Shown here piece after piece: positions 42,363 through 51,063 of a stretch of 64,000 nucleotides of DNA (within the stretch, counting starts at the first letter, position 1; every line of letters begins with the position of its first letter). The notes under the pieces were generated by a model that saw nothing but the letters and a program-made list of their open reading frames with translations, was not told the origin of the DNA and searched no databases. The stretch covers positions 1,860,001 to 1,924,000 of the forward strand of contig NZ_CP042906.1 of NCBI RefSeq assembly GCF_008728855.1. The letters run 5' to 3'. A program made the translations under genes and the position numbers. Source of the DNA: Hypericibacter terrae (GTDB taxonomy: Bacteria; Pseudomonadota; Alphaproteobacteria; Dongiales; Dongiaceae).

Positions 42363-43250
42363 GTGCCGGAGGTGACCGAGGCCATCTATCTTGACTATGA
42401 CCAGGCCGCTCTCGACGCGCAGTACAACAACCGCGCGCGCTTCCCGAACTATCGCGAGCATTTCCAGTCCTGGCAGCATTGGAGCGAGGTGACGCGGGCC
42501 GGGACGCGCGCCATCATCGACGTGCCCTTCGGGCCGACGCCCGAGGAGAAGATGGACATCTTCCCGGCCGACCAGAAGGGTGCGCCGATCTATGTCTTCA
42601 TCCATGGCGGCTATTGGTATTCGCTCGACAAGTCCGACTACAGCTATATCGCCGACGGGATGAAGCCGCATGGCTTCACCACCGTGGTGAACAATTTCAT
42701 CCTGGCGCCGCATGGCAATATGGACGAGATCATGCGCCAGAACCGGGCGGCGCTCGCCTGGCTCTGGCAGCATGCGGCGGAGTTTGGCGGCGATCGCGAC
42801 CGCATCTATGTCGCGGGGCACTCGGCGGGCGGTCATCTGGCGGCGATGCTGCTCGCCACCGACTGGCCGTTCTTCGCGCCCGGGCTGCCGGCCAAGGTCG
42901 TGGCCGGGGCCTGCGCCATCGGCGGGATCTTCGATCTCGAGCCGATCCGCCTGTCCTTCCTCGACAAGACGCTTCACTTGACGTCGAGCCAGGTCCAGGC
43001 CCACAGCCCGCTGCGCCAGCGCTATCCGGTCAAGGCGCCCTTGCTGCTGGTCGTGGCCAAGGACGAGTCCGACGAGTTCCACCGGCAGTCGGCCGACATG
43101 AAGGCGCTCTATCAGCGGCTGGGCCAGTCGGTCGATCTCGTGGTCCCGGACAAGCTCGACCATTTCGACGTGGTCAATCAGCTCCGCGATCCGAAATGCG
43201 GATTGATCGACCTGCAGCTCAGGCATATCCGCCGCAGCTTCGGCGGGTGA
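42363..43250 (+). CDS. Alpha/beta hydrolase, arylformamidase/esterase-like
   Basis: A hydrolase of 295 residues of the HSL/kynurenine formamidase type: oxyanion motif FIHGGYWYS, nucleophile elbow GHSAGGH, acid near KDESDE and histidine in KLDHFDV. Members of this group cleave N-formyl arylamines or small esters. Start GTG at 42363. It is the last gene of the catabolic stretch; the rhs mosaic begins 20 bases after it, so any 3' untranslated region was lost or replaced. Confidence 0.83.
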   Translation: MPEVTEAIYLDYDQAALDAQYNNRARFPNYREHFQSWQHWSEVTRAGTRAIIDVPFGPTPEEKMDIFPADQKGAPIYVFIHGGYWYSLDKSDYSYIADGMKPHGFTTVVNNFILAPHGNMDEIMRQNRAALAWLWQHAAEFGGDRDRIYVAGHSAGGHLAAMLLATDWPFFAPGLPAKVVAGACAIGGIFDLEPIRLSFLDKTLHLTSSQVQAHSPLRQRYPVKAPLLLVVAKDESDEFHRQSADMKALYQRLGQSVDLVVPDKLDHFDVVNQLRDPKCGLIDLQLRHIRRSFGG

Positions 43251-43270
43251 GGGCTTCACAACGAGTCGTG

Positions 43271-43603
43271 CTACCTCGATATATCGAAGTTCTCTGGCGT
43301 GGGCAGACCTAGGTCCTTGTTGCCCATTTCGAGCCAGTAGAGTTTTCCGGTCTTGTACTCTCCGCAACTGTATAGCTCCGCACCCATCTTCCTAAGTGCA
43401 AGCAGCAGGGCTTGCATTTGATCAACGCCCGAAGCAGATCGAACACGATCATTGCCAAGTCCAAGCACTCGATATGCACAGTAGTAGTCATGCCCATTGG
43501 GACGCTTCTCTGGGCAACCGACTTGGATAACAACAGGCGCTCTGGATTCGGACAGCCGCGGCTGCCGAACAAGCATTACCTTGTTTATGTGATCGACCTT
43601 CAT
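43271..43603 (-). CDS. Candidate orphan immunity protein
   Basis: A protein of 110 residues without signal or membrane segments (core CAYRVLGLGNDRVRSASGVD, then LLALRKMGAELYSCGEY). It is AT-rich compared with the catabolic genes to the left and lies on the minus strand directly behind a broken rhs gene, the usual place of an immunity gene. It resembles DUF6968-type proteins in general pattern; this is a weak recall. Its cognate toxin tail is missing. Confidence 0.6.
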   Translation of the reverse strand: MKVDHINKVMLVRQPRLSESRAPVVIQVGCPEKRPNGHDYYCAYRVLGLGNDRVRSASGVDQMQALLLALRKMGAELYSCGEYKTGKLYWLEMGNKDLGLPTPENFDISR

Positions 43604-43612
43604 GGGAGAACC

Positions 43613-44316
43613 CTACCGGATTATGAGAGGGGGTAATGGCTTTCCGCTAACACAAGCGCCGTATCGATTGTTCGCACTTTCATAGCATCTCGAGCGTGCA
43701 TCAGGATCTGCCTGGATGTAACGCCCGAGCGTCGGGTCGTAATCCCGAAAATAATTATATGCGAACCCCGTATCGGGGTCGGCCTGCTGGCCCGGGAAGC
43801 AGAGGGTCGTGTCGATACCACCGCTGTGGGTCAGCGAGACCTGCCGGCCGAACGGATCCTGCACCCGATCCCACATGACAGTTTGCGTCGAGTCCGTGAT
43901 CTTCTGCGGCAGCCCGATCTGGTCGGTGTGGAGATAGACGAGATCAGCCGGTGCAGGCCCCGTTCCGACCAGCCGGATCGCGTCGGCAATCACCGTATCG
44001 TCGGCCGAGGCCGTCAGCGTGACCTGATGGCCCGATGAAGGTGCGAAGCTGTAGGTTCCGAGCAGATTCCGCTGCCCGCCATTCTGCTTTTGGTTGGCCG
44101 TGACCAAGCTGGTACCGCCGGCATGTACTACCGTGTACTGCGCCGCACTCGAATTCCCTGAGGAGGCGGTCCAACGGGCATAGAGCTGGTAGTCCCCTGG
44201 TGTGACAATGTCCGGGGTCCAGGTGAAGCTGTCGACCGGTGCGCTGTCGCGGACATAGTAGATCGCGTCTGCGACGACCTTGCCGCTTGCCGAAGCATCG
44301 GGCAGATCGACTCTCT
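43613..44316 (-). pseudogene. Partial rhs gene with golvesin-like repeat, toxin tail lost
   Basis: The minus strand encodes one and a part golvesin-like units (TWTPDIVTPGDYQLYARWTA, NQKQNGGQRNLLGTYSFAP) and the RHS core end to YDPTLGRYIQADP, nearly identical to the gene at 44782-46812. At about 43713 homology stops and the remaining frame is not recognisable; another frame nearby ends in KVRTIDTALVLAESHYPLS. The 5' side is cut abruptly at 44316, in the middle of a repeat. It is a decayed tandem duplicate. Confidence 0.82.
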
Positions 44317-44338
44317 AACCAACCTCCAATTCCGTCAA

Positions 44339-44794
44339 TCAATCTAGAACCGAAAACATCTCAACTTTGGAAACGCGCAGTTTGTCAGGTTGCATGTGGT
44401 GGAGTTCGAAGTAACGCTTTGGGCGCTTAGGAAACTCAATCGAAAAGAAATACCCTTCATGGATAAACATCTTTACTCGAATTGATTCTCCTTTGTTCGG
44501 AATTGTTGATGCTAGCAATACATCCGCTACATGAACTGCAGGAGCAGCATTTCCAAAGAGAGGGATGTTCTTTCGCGAGTCATAGAAGAAGCATACTTTC
44601 GCGTCACCGGCCTGTCGTTGCATAGAGTCAAAAGCACCCAGCTGTTCGTCCAGCGTATGCTGATGCTTTTGGGATAGAGTATCGCGCCATCCGGACAGCG
44701 CTAATTGCTCGTAGGGCCTTAAACTCCTACTCCCGAAGAAGCGGCCACATAGTCGTGAGACACCGTTGAAGAGAGTCTCAATTACTGTTGACAT
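44339..44794 (-). CDS. Candidate immunity protein for the golvesin-RHS toxin
   Basis: A protein of 151 residues, low in GC, starting inside the 3' end of the rhs gene upstream (overlap of about 13 bases). The ATG at 44794 has the purine-rich GAGGG at good spacing; an ATG at 44800 is also possible. It has no signal peptide and a mixed beta-rich C-terminal half (RVKMFIHEGYFFSIEFPKRP). The family is not recognised; function is inferred from overlap with the toxin gene. Confidence 0.62.
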   Translation of the reverse strand: MSTVIETLFNGVSRLCGRFFGSRSLRPYEQLALSGWRDTLSQKHQHTLDEQLGAFDSMQRQAGDAKVCFFYDSRKNIPLFGNAAPAVHVADVLLASTIPNKGESIRVKMFIHEGYFFSIEFPKRPKRYFELHHMQPDKLRVSKVEMFSVLD

Positions 44795-46812
44795 TCGCAT
44801 CCCTCGTTTGCTTGCGTCCCAGCGATCCCTAACCCCAGGCCTATGGCCGCACCTCTATAAACATAAGGAATTCGATCAAGCTGTTGTAATGCGCTAGGCC
44901 ACTTCCGACCAAAGCTTTGCCAACCACGAGGGTAACGGAAAGGATCGTGATAGTAATGCCGAATGCTCGTAACATAGTTACCGTTCCAGATTGATCTGGG
45001 CCCACCCATTCTATTAGGAATCCAATGTGAAAATTCTTTGCCTGCTCCCTTAATTCCTGCTCGCTCAAGGCCAGTGATGCCACCGAAAACTACCGAGGTC
45101 CCGATTCCAAGCCACTCCCCTACTTCATAAGTGGTCGAGCAACTGTTCACTCCTTCGTTGAGACCCGCCAGCTCTCGAGCCTCGTTCGCCAATCCAAAAG
45201 TCAATGCATCTTGCCAGCCGGCAACAGCATTGAGAGCTCCTACGCGGTAGGAATCATCCAACCCTGTCAGATACTCAAAAATCGTCTCCAGGCCCCACTC
45301 ATCAACCCATAACACTGGGTTCCCGCCCGCATAGGCGTAGATATTAATCCCGCCTACGAATCCGATGGGGTCAGCTTGGATGTACCGGCCAAGCGTCGGG
45401 TCGTAGTCTCGGAAATAATTATACGCGAAGCCCGTATCGGGATCGGCCTGCTGGCCGGGGAAGCGGAGGGTCGTATCGATGCCGCCGCTGTTGGTCAGCG
45501 AGACCTGCCGGCCGAACGGATCCTGCACCCGATCCCAGACCACCGTTTTCGTCGCGTGCGTGATCTTCTGCGGCAACCCGATCTGATCGGTATGGAGATA
45601 GACGAGGTCGGCCGGAGCAGGCCCCGTGCCCACCAGTCGGATCGCGTCGGCGACCACGGTGCCGTCGCCCGAGGCCGTCAGCGTAACCTGATGACCCGAC
45701 GACGGTGCGAAACTGTAGGTCCCGAGGAGGTTCCACTGCCCGCCATTCTGCTTCTGGTTGAGCGTGATCAGGCTCGTCCCGCCGCCATGCACCACCGTGT
45801 ACTGCGCTGCCCCCGAATTCCCCGATGACGCGGTCCAGCGGACGTAGAGCTGGTAGTCGCCTGGCGTGACGATGTCCGGGGTCCAGGTGAAGCTGTCGAC
45901 CGGCGCGCTGTCGCGGACATAGTAGATGGCGTCCGCAACGACCTTGCCGCTCGCCGAGGTATCGGGCAGATCGACCTTGTAACCCGCGCCGGAAGCATTG
46001 AAGGGGAAGGTCCCCAGCAGGTTCCACTGTCCGCCATTAACCCGCTGGTTTGCGGTGACCGTCGTGCTTCCGCCCTCATAGGTCACCGTGTATTTCGCGT
46101 CTGTGGCGTTGGCGGCGGACGCTGGCCACTTGGCATAGACGCGGTAGCTCGCCGTCAGGGTCGGCGTGAGCGTCCAGGTCGCGGACTTCGTGCCAGACAC
46201 AGGCACGAACCTCACGGCGTCGGCGATCACATGGCCGTCTGCGATATCCGTCAGATCGACGCGATGGTTCTGCCCCGGAGCCATCAGAAACGAGCCCAAT
46301 GGCTTCCAGCCGGCGTACCCCGAATGCTGATTTATCGGTACTGTGGTCGAGCCCCCTTCATAGAAGATCGTGTAGGGAGCGTTCGACGCGTGGTCGGCAA
46401 AGCCCGTGAAGTTTACATAGAGCTGGTAGGTGTCACATCGAGGCAGCGTAGGCGCCCAGGTTGCCGTAGGTGGGGGAGCACCGACTCGCGTGATCTGCAC
46501 GGCATCGGCTATGACGTTGGTCCCGCCCGTAGCCTGATCGGTGAGGTCGACCCTGTGATTCTGGCCCGGCGTCAATGCGTAGGTACCGAGCAAGTTCCAC
46601 TTTCCCCCGTTGGCTGTTTGGTTGACACGAACAGTGGAACTGCCGCCATCGTAATAGACTGTGTAGGGCACACCCGTTCCGCGATCGCTGGAGGCCTTCC
46701 ACCATGCAAACACGTTGTAATTGGCAGCCAGCGACAGCGTGGGCGTCCATGTCGCGCGATTCATTCCGCTCGCCGGCGTGAACATAACCGCGTCGGCGTT
46801 CTCGGCCTCAAT
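44782..46812 (-). CDS. RHS protein with golvesin-like repeats and C-terminal toxin tail, 5'-truncated
   Basis: The frame of about 680 residues begins with four golvesin/xanthan-lyase-like repeats of roughly 90 residues each (TWTPTLSLAANYNVFAWW, YTVYYDGGSSTVRVNQ, VIADAV), then a short RHS core (HTDQIGLPQKITHA, WDRVQDPFGRQ, YDPTLGRYIQADPIGF, YAYAGGNP). The tail of about 150 residues contains EFSHWIPNRMGGPRS, YYHDPFRYPRGW and a hydrophobic glycine-rich end, a recurrent RHS tail type of unknown activity. The upstream end is lost at a head-to-head junction with gspD at about 46806-46812, so there is no signal peptide or start. Confidence 0.8.
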   Translation of the reverse strand: MEAENADAVMFTPASGMNRATWTPTLSLAANYNVFAWWKASSDRGTGVPYTVYYDGGSSTVRVNQTANGGKWNLLGTYALTPGQNHRVDLTDQATGGTNVIADAVQITRVGAPPPTATWAPTLPRCDTYQLYVNFTGFADHASNAPYTIFYEGGSTTVPINQHSGYAGWKPLGSFLMAPGQNHRVDLTDIADGHVIADAVRFVPVSGTKSATWTLTPTLTASYRVYAKWPASAANATDAKYTVTYEGGSTTVTANQRVNGGQWNLLGTFPFNASGAGYKVDLPDTSASGKVVADAIYYVRDSAPVDSFTWTPDIVTPGDYQLYVRWTASSGNSGAAQYTVVHGGGTSLITLNQKQNGGQWNLLGTYSFAPSSGHQVTLTASGDGTVVADAIRLVGTGPAPADLVYLHTDQIGLPQKITHATKTVVWDRVQDPFGRQVSLTNSGGIDTTLRFPGQQADPDTGFAYNYFRDYDPTLGRYIQADPIGFVGGINIYAYAGGNPVLWVDEWGLETIFEYLTGLDDSYRVGALNAVAGWQDALTFGLANEARELAGLNEGVNSCSTTYEVGEWLGIGTSVVFGGITGLERAGIKGAGKEFSHWIPNRMGGPRSIWNGNYVTSIRHYYHDPFRYPRGWQSFGRKWPSALQQLDRIPYVYRGAAIGLGLGIAGTQANEGCECQQ

Positions 46813-48669
46813 TACACACTCGCTAGCGACCTGCACGGATCAGTCACATTGCAAACTAGCGGTCCTATTCCTCGATCCCAGGTTCTGCCGATTCTTGCGG
46901 AAGTCCTACGCTTGAACGGCGTCACTATCATTCAATCGGGACAGGTCTATGAGGTCCTGCCCGTCGCGGAAGCAGGTGGACGGGGATTGTCTCCCTCCAA
47001 CGGCTATGAATCGCTCGCCATTGGCGCCAGCGTTCGAATTATTCCACTTCGCTACGTATCGGCCCAACAGATTGCAGGAACGCTCGACTCGTTGAAGCCC
47101 GTGGGAGGGGGAATTCGAGTGGACGCCACTCGCAACGTGCTTATCGCTTGGGGCTCCCAGGTCGATCTGGCAAGCATTGCCGATTTTGTCTCGGTCCTCG
47201 ACGTCGACTGGCTGTCCGGCATGTCGTTTGGCTTACTTCCCTTACATGTTGCTGATGCCAATCAGGTGTCTTTGGAGTTGAGCCAGATCTTTCTGGACGG
47301 CGGGGGTCAGCCAGGTGCTGTCCGCCTTGTCCCCATCGATCGTCTGAATGCGATCCTTGTCATCGCTAAGCAACCGACGTACCTCGAAGCCGCGAGACAA
47401 TGGGCCGTGCGGCTGGACCAGGTGAGCGACTCCGGCAATACGGTACGAGTCTATTCGGTGCAGAACCGACGAGCCGCCGACGTGGCGAAGATTCTTGGCC
47501 AATTGTTCTCGGACGGCACGTCGAGACCCGAAGCTGTCGACGCATCCGTTGTTGCACCTGGCTTGACACCAACGCGGACAGACACTGCTTTAGATTCCAG
47601 CTCCGGTGGCGATCAGGGCTTTGAAATGGGGCAGCAACAGCCCAGTGGCTTCAATAGCAGTATTTCTAATTCGGAACCAAACTCCGCAGCCACAGACTCG
47701 ATTATGGACTCCCCCCTACCACGGCCTGTCAATGCCTCCAATGCCACGACTATTCAGGATTTGACGATTGGCGCCGGACTCCGCGCACGGATCATCGCGG
47801 ACGATGCCAACAATGCTCTCGTCGTTCTCGGCAGCGCACAGGCGCATAAGACCATCGAATCCGCCCTGAAGCAGCTCGACGTGCTACCGCTACAAGTGCT
47901 GATAGAAGCCACGATCGCCGAAGTGACCCTCAATGACGAACTGCGCTATGGGTTGCGCTGGTTCTTCCAAAGCGGCGATAGCACTGCGATCTTAACAGCG
48001 GGGGCATCGAGCGCGATCTCGGGGCTCTTCCCCGGCTTCTCTTATCTCTTCAGCTCCGACAACGTGATTGTCGCGTTCAACGCCCTAAAAAAGATCACGG
48101 ACGTTCAGGTGATTTTGGCACCCTCGTTGCTAGTTCTGGATAATCAGACCGCGCGCTTGCAGGTGGGTGACGAAGTACCCATTGCCACGCAGTCCGCGGT
48201 CAGCGTCACCGATCCAGCGTCTCCGATCGTGAACCAGATCGAGTTCCGCGATACGGGCGTCATTCTGAAGATAACGCCGCGCGTGAACGCGGGTGGATTG
48301 GTGCTGCTCGATATTTCTCAGGAGGTCAGCGATGTCGTCAAGACAACGACATCAGATCTCGATTCGCCGACCATCCAACAGCGGAAGATCGAGAGCACGG
48401 TATCAATTCAGAGCGGCCAAACAATTGCGCTTGGAGGCTTGATCCGGGATCGGCGTGAGAATGGAAAGACCGGTGTGCCAATTCTTGGTGACATCCCGCT
48501 GCTGGGGAATCTGTTCTCTGAGACCGATAAAACCGGCGCTCGGACCGAGTTGCTCGTGCTCTTAAAGTCCACTGTGATTCGTGGCCCTGACCAGGCACGG
48601 GCAATGACTGAGGAACTGCGGCGGAAGCTGAGCGAGGTAAGGCCAGAAAATCAGGAAAATGGAAACTAG
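46806..48669 (+). pseudogene. gspD-like secretin lacking its signal peptide and start
   Basis: The frame encodes about 620 residues of GspD: a partial N0 domain (YTLASDLHGSVTLQTS), ring domains (IIPLRYVSAQQIAGTLDSLK, VRVYSVQNRRAADVAKILGQ), a polar linker, and the secretin domain (LPLQVLIEATIAEVTLND, TPRVNAGGLVLLDISQEVSD, VPILGDIPLLGNLFSE). The first 50-100 residues, including the signal peptide, are absent; upstream the frame runs antisense into an rhs gene. No plausible start codon with a ribosome site is seen. This is the most complete of three gspD-like copies, each adjoining rhs sequence. The gap 48670-48839 holds no gene. Confidence 0.83.
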
Positions 48670-48839
48670 CTTCCACCGGATGTCGCCGCAGACGATTGCT
48701 GTTGATCCATAGCCCCTATCTGTGACTGAAGAGATTGTTCCCTCACCTTCATTCCAATCTCCATATGTGATCTCAGCACCAGTGCAAAGGGAACAACCTG
48801 TTGAGGCTCCACACCTAGCCCTCACACCGCGTCCGTCGG

Positions 48840-50183
48840 TCAGGCGGCCTTCGGCGCCGCCAGATCGCGCGCGCGGGCGCGCCAGTCGCGATTGAGGGGG
48901 CTGTCCGGCTTGAGCGCCAGCCGTTCGGCCGCCAGCGTCTCGGCGAGCGCGCGGTCGCCGGCGCGGATGGCCGCCTCGGTCAGCGTCCAGGAGAACACGT
49001 CGCGCTGCGCATGGCTGCCGCCGAAACGGCTGGCCTTGCCGCGGACCGGCAGCATCAGATCGAGCGCCGCCCGGTAATCGCCGCGGCCGAAAGCATCGAT
49101 GCCCTTGACCGCGGGCAGGCCGACCTCCCGCGTCATCATGACGTTGGTGCCATGATTGCCGGCGGCGACCCGCTCCACGCTGGCGATCAAGGCGGCCCGC
49201 GCCTCGCGCCGGTCGGCGCCGACGAAGGCCATCATGGCGTGCATGTCGTTGAAGGCGTAGATGCCGTCCTCGATCCGGGTCTCCCATTTGTCGGCCTGGT
49301 CCTTCCAGCGGTAGCCGACATCCTGCCCGAGGACGGAAAGCCGCCAGAGCAGCGCGGAGCCGTCCACCAGCTCGAGCGCCTGGCCGAAATTGCCGGCCGA
49401 GATCCGCTCGTCGAACAGGCGCAACGCCGACTTGAAATCGTTCTGGTCCATGTGGAAGAGCGCCTGATGCCAGAAATTATGGAAGGAGAACAGGCAGCCG
49501 GGGGCCCAGACCTCGGCGCTGTCTTGAAGGAACGCCGCACCCTCGCGCGCCCGGCCCTGCATCTCCATCACATGGGCGACGGCATGAACGCCCCAGCCGT
49601 CCTTGCCGTTGAGCGCGATGGCCGTCCGGGCGGTCTCCTCGGCCTGCGCATAATCGCCGGACTCCTCGAGACCGAAGGCATGCATGCTCAGCACATAGCC
49701 GCGGCCCGGCACGGAGGCATCCCAATGCGGCAGCACGCGCGCGATCCGGTCGCGCAGCATCGAGGAATAGCCCAGGAAGAAATCGCCCAGATGCGCGAAC
49801 TGGATCGCCGGGAGATCGCGCGGATTGGCGATCGCGACACGGCCCCACTGCTCGAGCGCCTGCTCATAGTCGCCCTGATGCCAGGCCCGAAGCGCCGCGA
49901 TATGGCCCAGCTCGCGGTCATTCGCATGGCGCGCCAGCGATTCGGCCGCCAGCAGGCTCTTGGCGGCTTCGCCCTCGAAGGCCTTGTCGGTGGTGGTCGC
50001 CATGATCGCGCCGCGCATGGCGTGGCCCAGGACCAGGTCCGGATGCTCCGCCAGGGCGGCATCCAGCTCGGCGACGGGATCGGTCTGGTAGCAGGCGAGC
50101 AGCTCGGTCGCGCGCTCGAGGCGCGCCACGGCGTCGGCCGAACCATGCGAAACCGGGTTGCCCCATTTGTCCTTGCGCGTCAT
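48840..50183 (-). CDS. Tetratricopeptide-repeat protein, TTC38-like
   Basis: A cytoplasmic protein of 447 residues rich in helical hairpins (GHIAALRAWHQGDYEQALEQ, YAQAEETARTAIALNGKD, VHAVAHVMEMQGRAREGAAF, FSFHNFWHQALFH). The sequence follows the bacterial TTC38 family, whose biochemical role is unknown. It stands alone, transcribed away from a divergent TetR-family gene 222 bases upstream, with a purine-rich stretch before the ATG. Confidence 0.85.
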   Translation of the reverse strand: MTRKDKWGNPVSHGSADAVARLERATELLACYQTDPVAELDAALAEHPDLVLGHAMRGAIMATTTDKAFEGEAAKSLLAAESLARHANDRELGHIAALRAWHQGDYEQALEQWGRVAIANPRDLPAIQFAHLGDFFLGYSSMLRDRIARVLPHWDASVPGRGYVLSMHAFGLEESGDYAQAEETARTAIALNGKDGWGVHAVAHVMEMQGRAREGAAFLQDSAEVWAPGCLFSFHNFWHQALFHMDQNDFKSALRLFDERISAGNFGQALELVDGSALLWRLSVLGQDVGYRWKDQADKWETRIEDGIYAFNDMHAMMAFVGADRREARAALIASVERVAAGNHGTNVMMTREVGLPAVKGIDAFGRGDYRAALDLMLPVRGKASRFGGSHAQRDVFSWTLTEAAIRAGDRALAETLAAERLALKPDSPLNRDWRARARDLAAPKAA

Positions 50184-50405
50184 CGAAAATCTCCTGTCTT
50201 CTGCACCCGCCGATCATGCGCCGGCGCGTCGTTTGTGGGGAGCCGGAAGATACGGTTTGCCGCCCTTCGATCCAGCCGACTTGCGGTATAGCCGCCGCCC
50301 GCCGAGCAGGGCCTAAATCCGACAAGGAGTTAGCCCCCTGATTTCACGCAGCGATAGGACAGAATGCCGATCCGACTGTACCTATGGTAAAGTCCGTTTA
50401 TGACA

Positions 50406-51047
50406 ATGAGCGAGACCCAGGACCCGAATCCGAAGGCCAAGGCCTCGGCGCGCGACCGGATCATGGACCTGGCCGAAGCGGCGGTGCTGCAAAAAGGGTT
50501 CGGCGCCACCTCGATCGACGAGCTGGTGGCCGGCGCCGGCATCACCAAGAGCGGTTTCTTCTACCACTTCAAGGACAAAGGCGACCTGGCCAAGGCCCTG
50601 CTGGAGCGCTATCTCGAACGCGACCGGACCATTCTCGGCGACATCTTCGGCCGGGCGCGCGAGCTCCATGACGATCCGCTGCACCGCTTCCTGATCGCGT
50701 TGAAGCTGTTTGCCGAGATGCTGAGCAACATGCCGGAGGTGCATCCCGGCTGCATGGCCGCCTCGATCTGCTATCAAGACCAGCTCTTCAATCGCGAGAT
50801 CCGGGAGCTCAATGCGGAAGGGCTGCTGGCCTGGCGTCGCCGGTTCCGCGGCTATCTCGACGAGATCGTGGCGCAGTACCCGCCGCGCTTCGAGATGGAT
50901 CTCGATGCCGCGGCCGACATGCTCACCACCCTGGTCGAGGGCGCCATCATCCTGTCGCGCTCGCTGAAGGATGCCCGCATCCTGCCGCAGCAGGTGCTGC
51001 TCTATCGCAGCTTCATCCAGTCGGCATTCCTACCGGGCCCGGCCTGA
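50406..51047 (+). CDS. TetR/AcrR-family transcriptional regulator
   Basis: A repressor of about 213 residues. The N-terminal helix-turn-helix reads LAEAAVLQKGFGATSIDELV followed by GITKSGFFYHFKDKGDLAKA; the rest is a helical ligand-binding domain. ATGs at 50400 and 50406 are both possible. It is divergent from the TTC38-like gene and convergent with the copper genes (16 bases between stops), so its target is most likely itself or the divergent gene. No clear operator palindrome was found. Confidence 0.88.
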   Translation: MSETQDPNPKAKASARDRIMDLAEAAVLQKGFGATSIDELVAGAGITKSGFFYHFKDKGDLAKALLERYLERDRTILGDIFGRARELHDDPLHRFLIALKLFAEMLSNMPEVHPGCMAASICYQDQLFNREIRELNAEGLLAWRRRFRGYLDEIVAQYPPRFEMDLDAAADMLTTLVEGAIILSRSLKDARILPQQVLLYRSFIQSAFLPGPA

Positions 51048-51063
51048 CCGCCGGTGCCGGGCA

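Noticed and set aside
46231-46805. N-terminal 190 codons of the plus-strand frame leading into gspD
   Set aside because: They are antisense to the golvesin-RHS gene and have no secretin features; gspD homology starts only at about 46806.
45540-46810. Repeat structure in this region as a tandem DNA repeat or CRISPR-like array
   Set aside because: The periodicity is about 270 bases and is explained by the four protein repeats of the golvesin-like domain; there are no short identical repeats with spacers.
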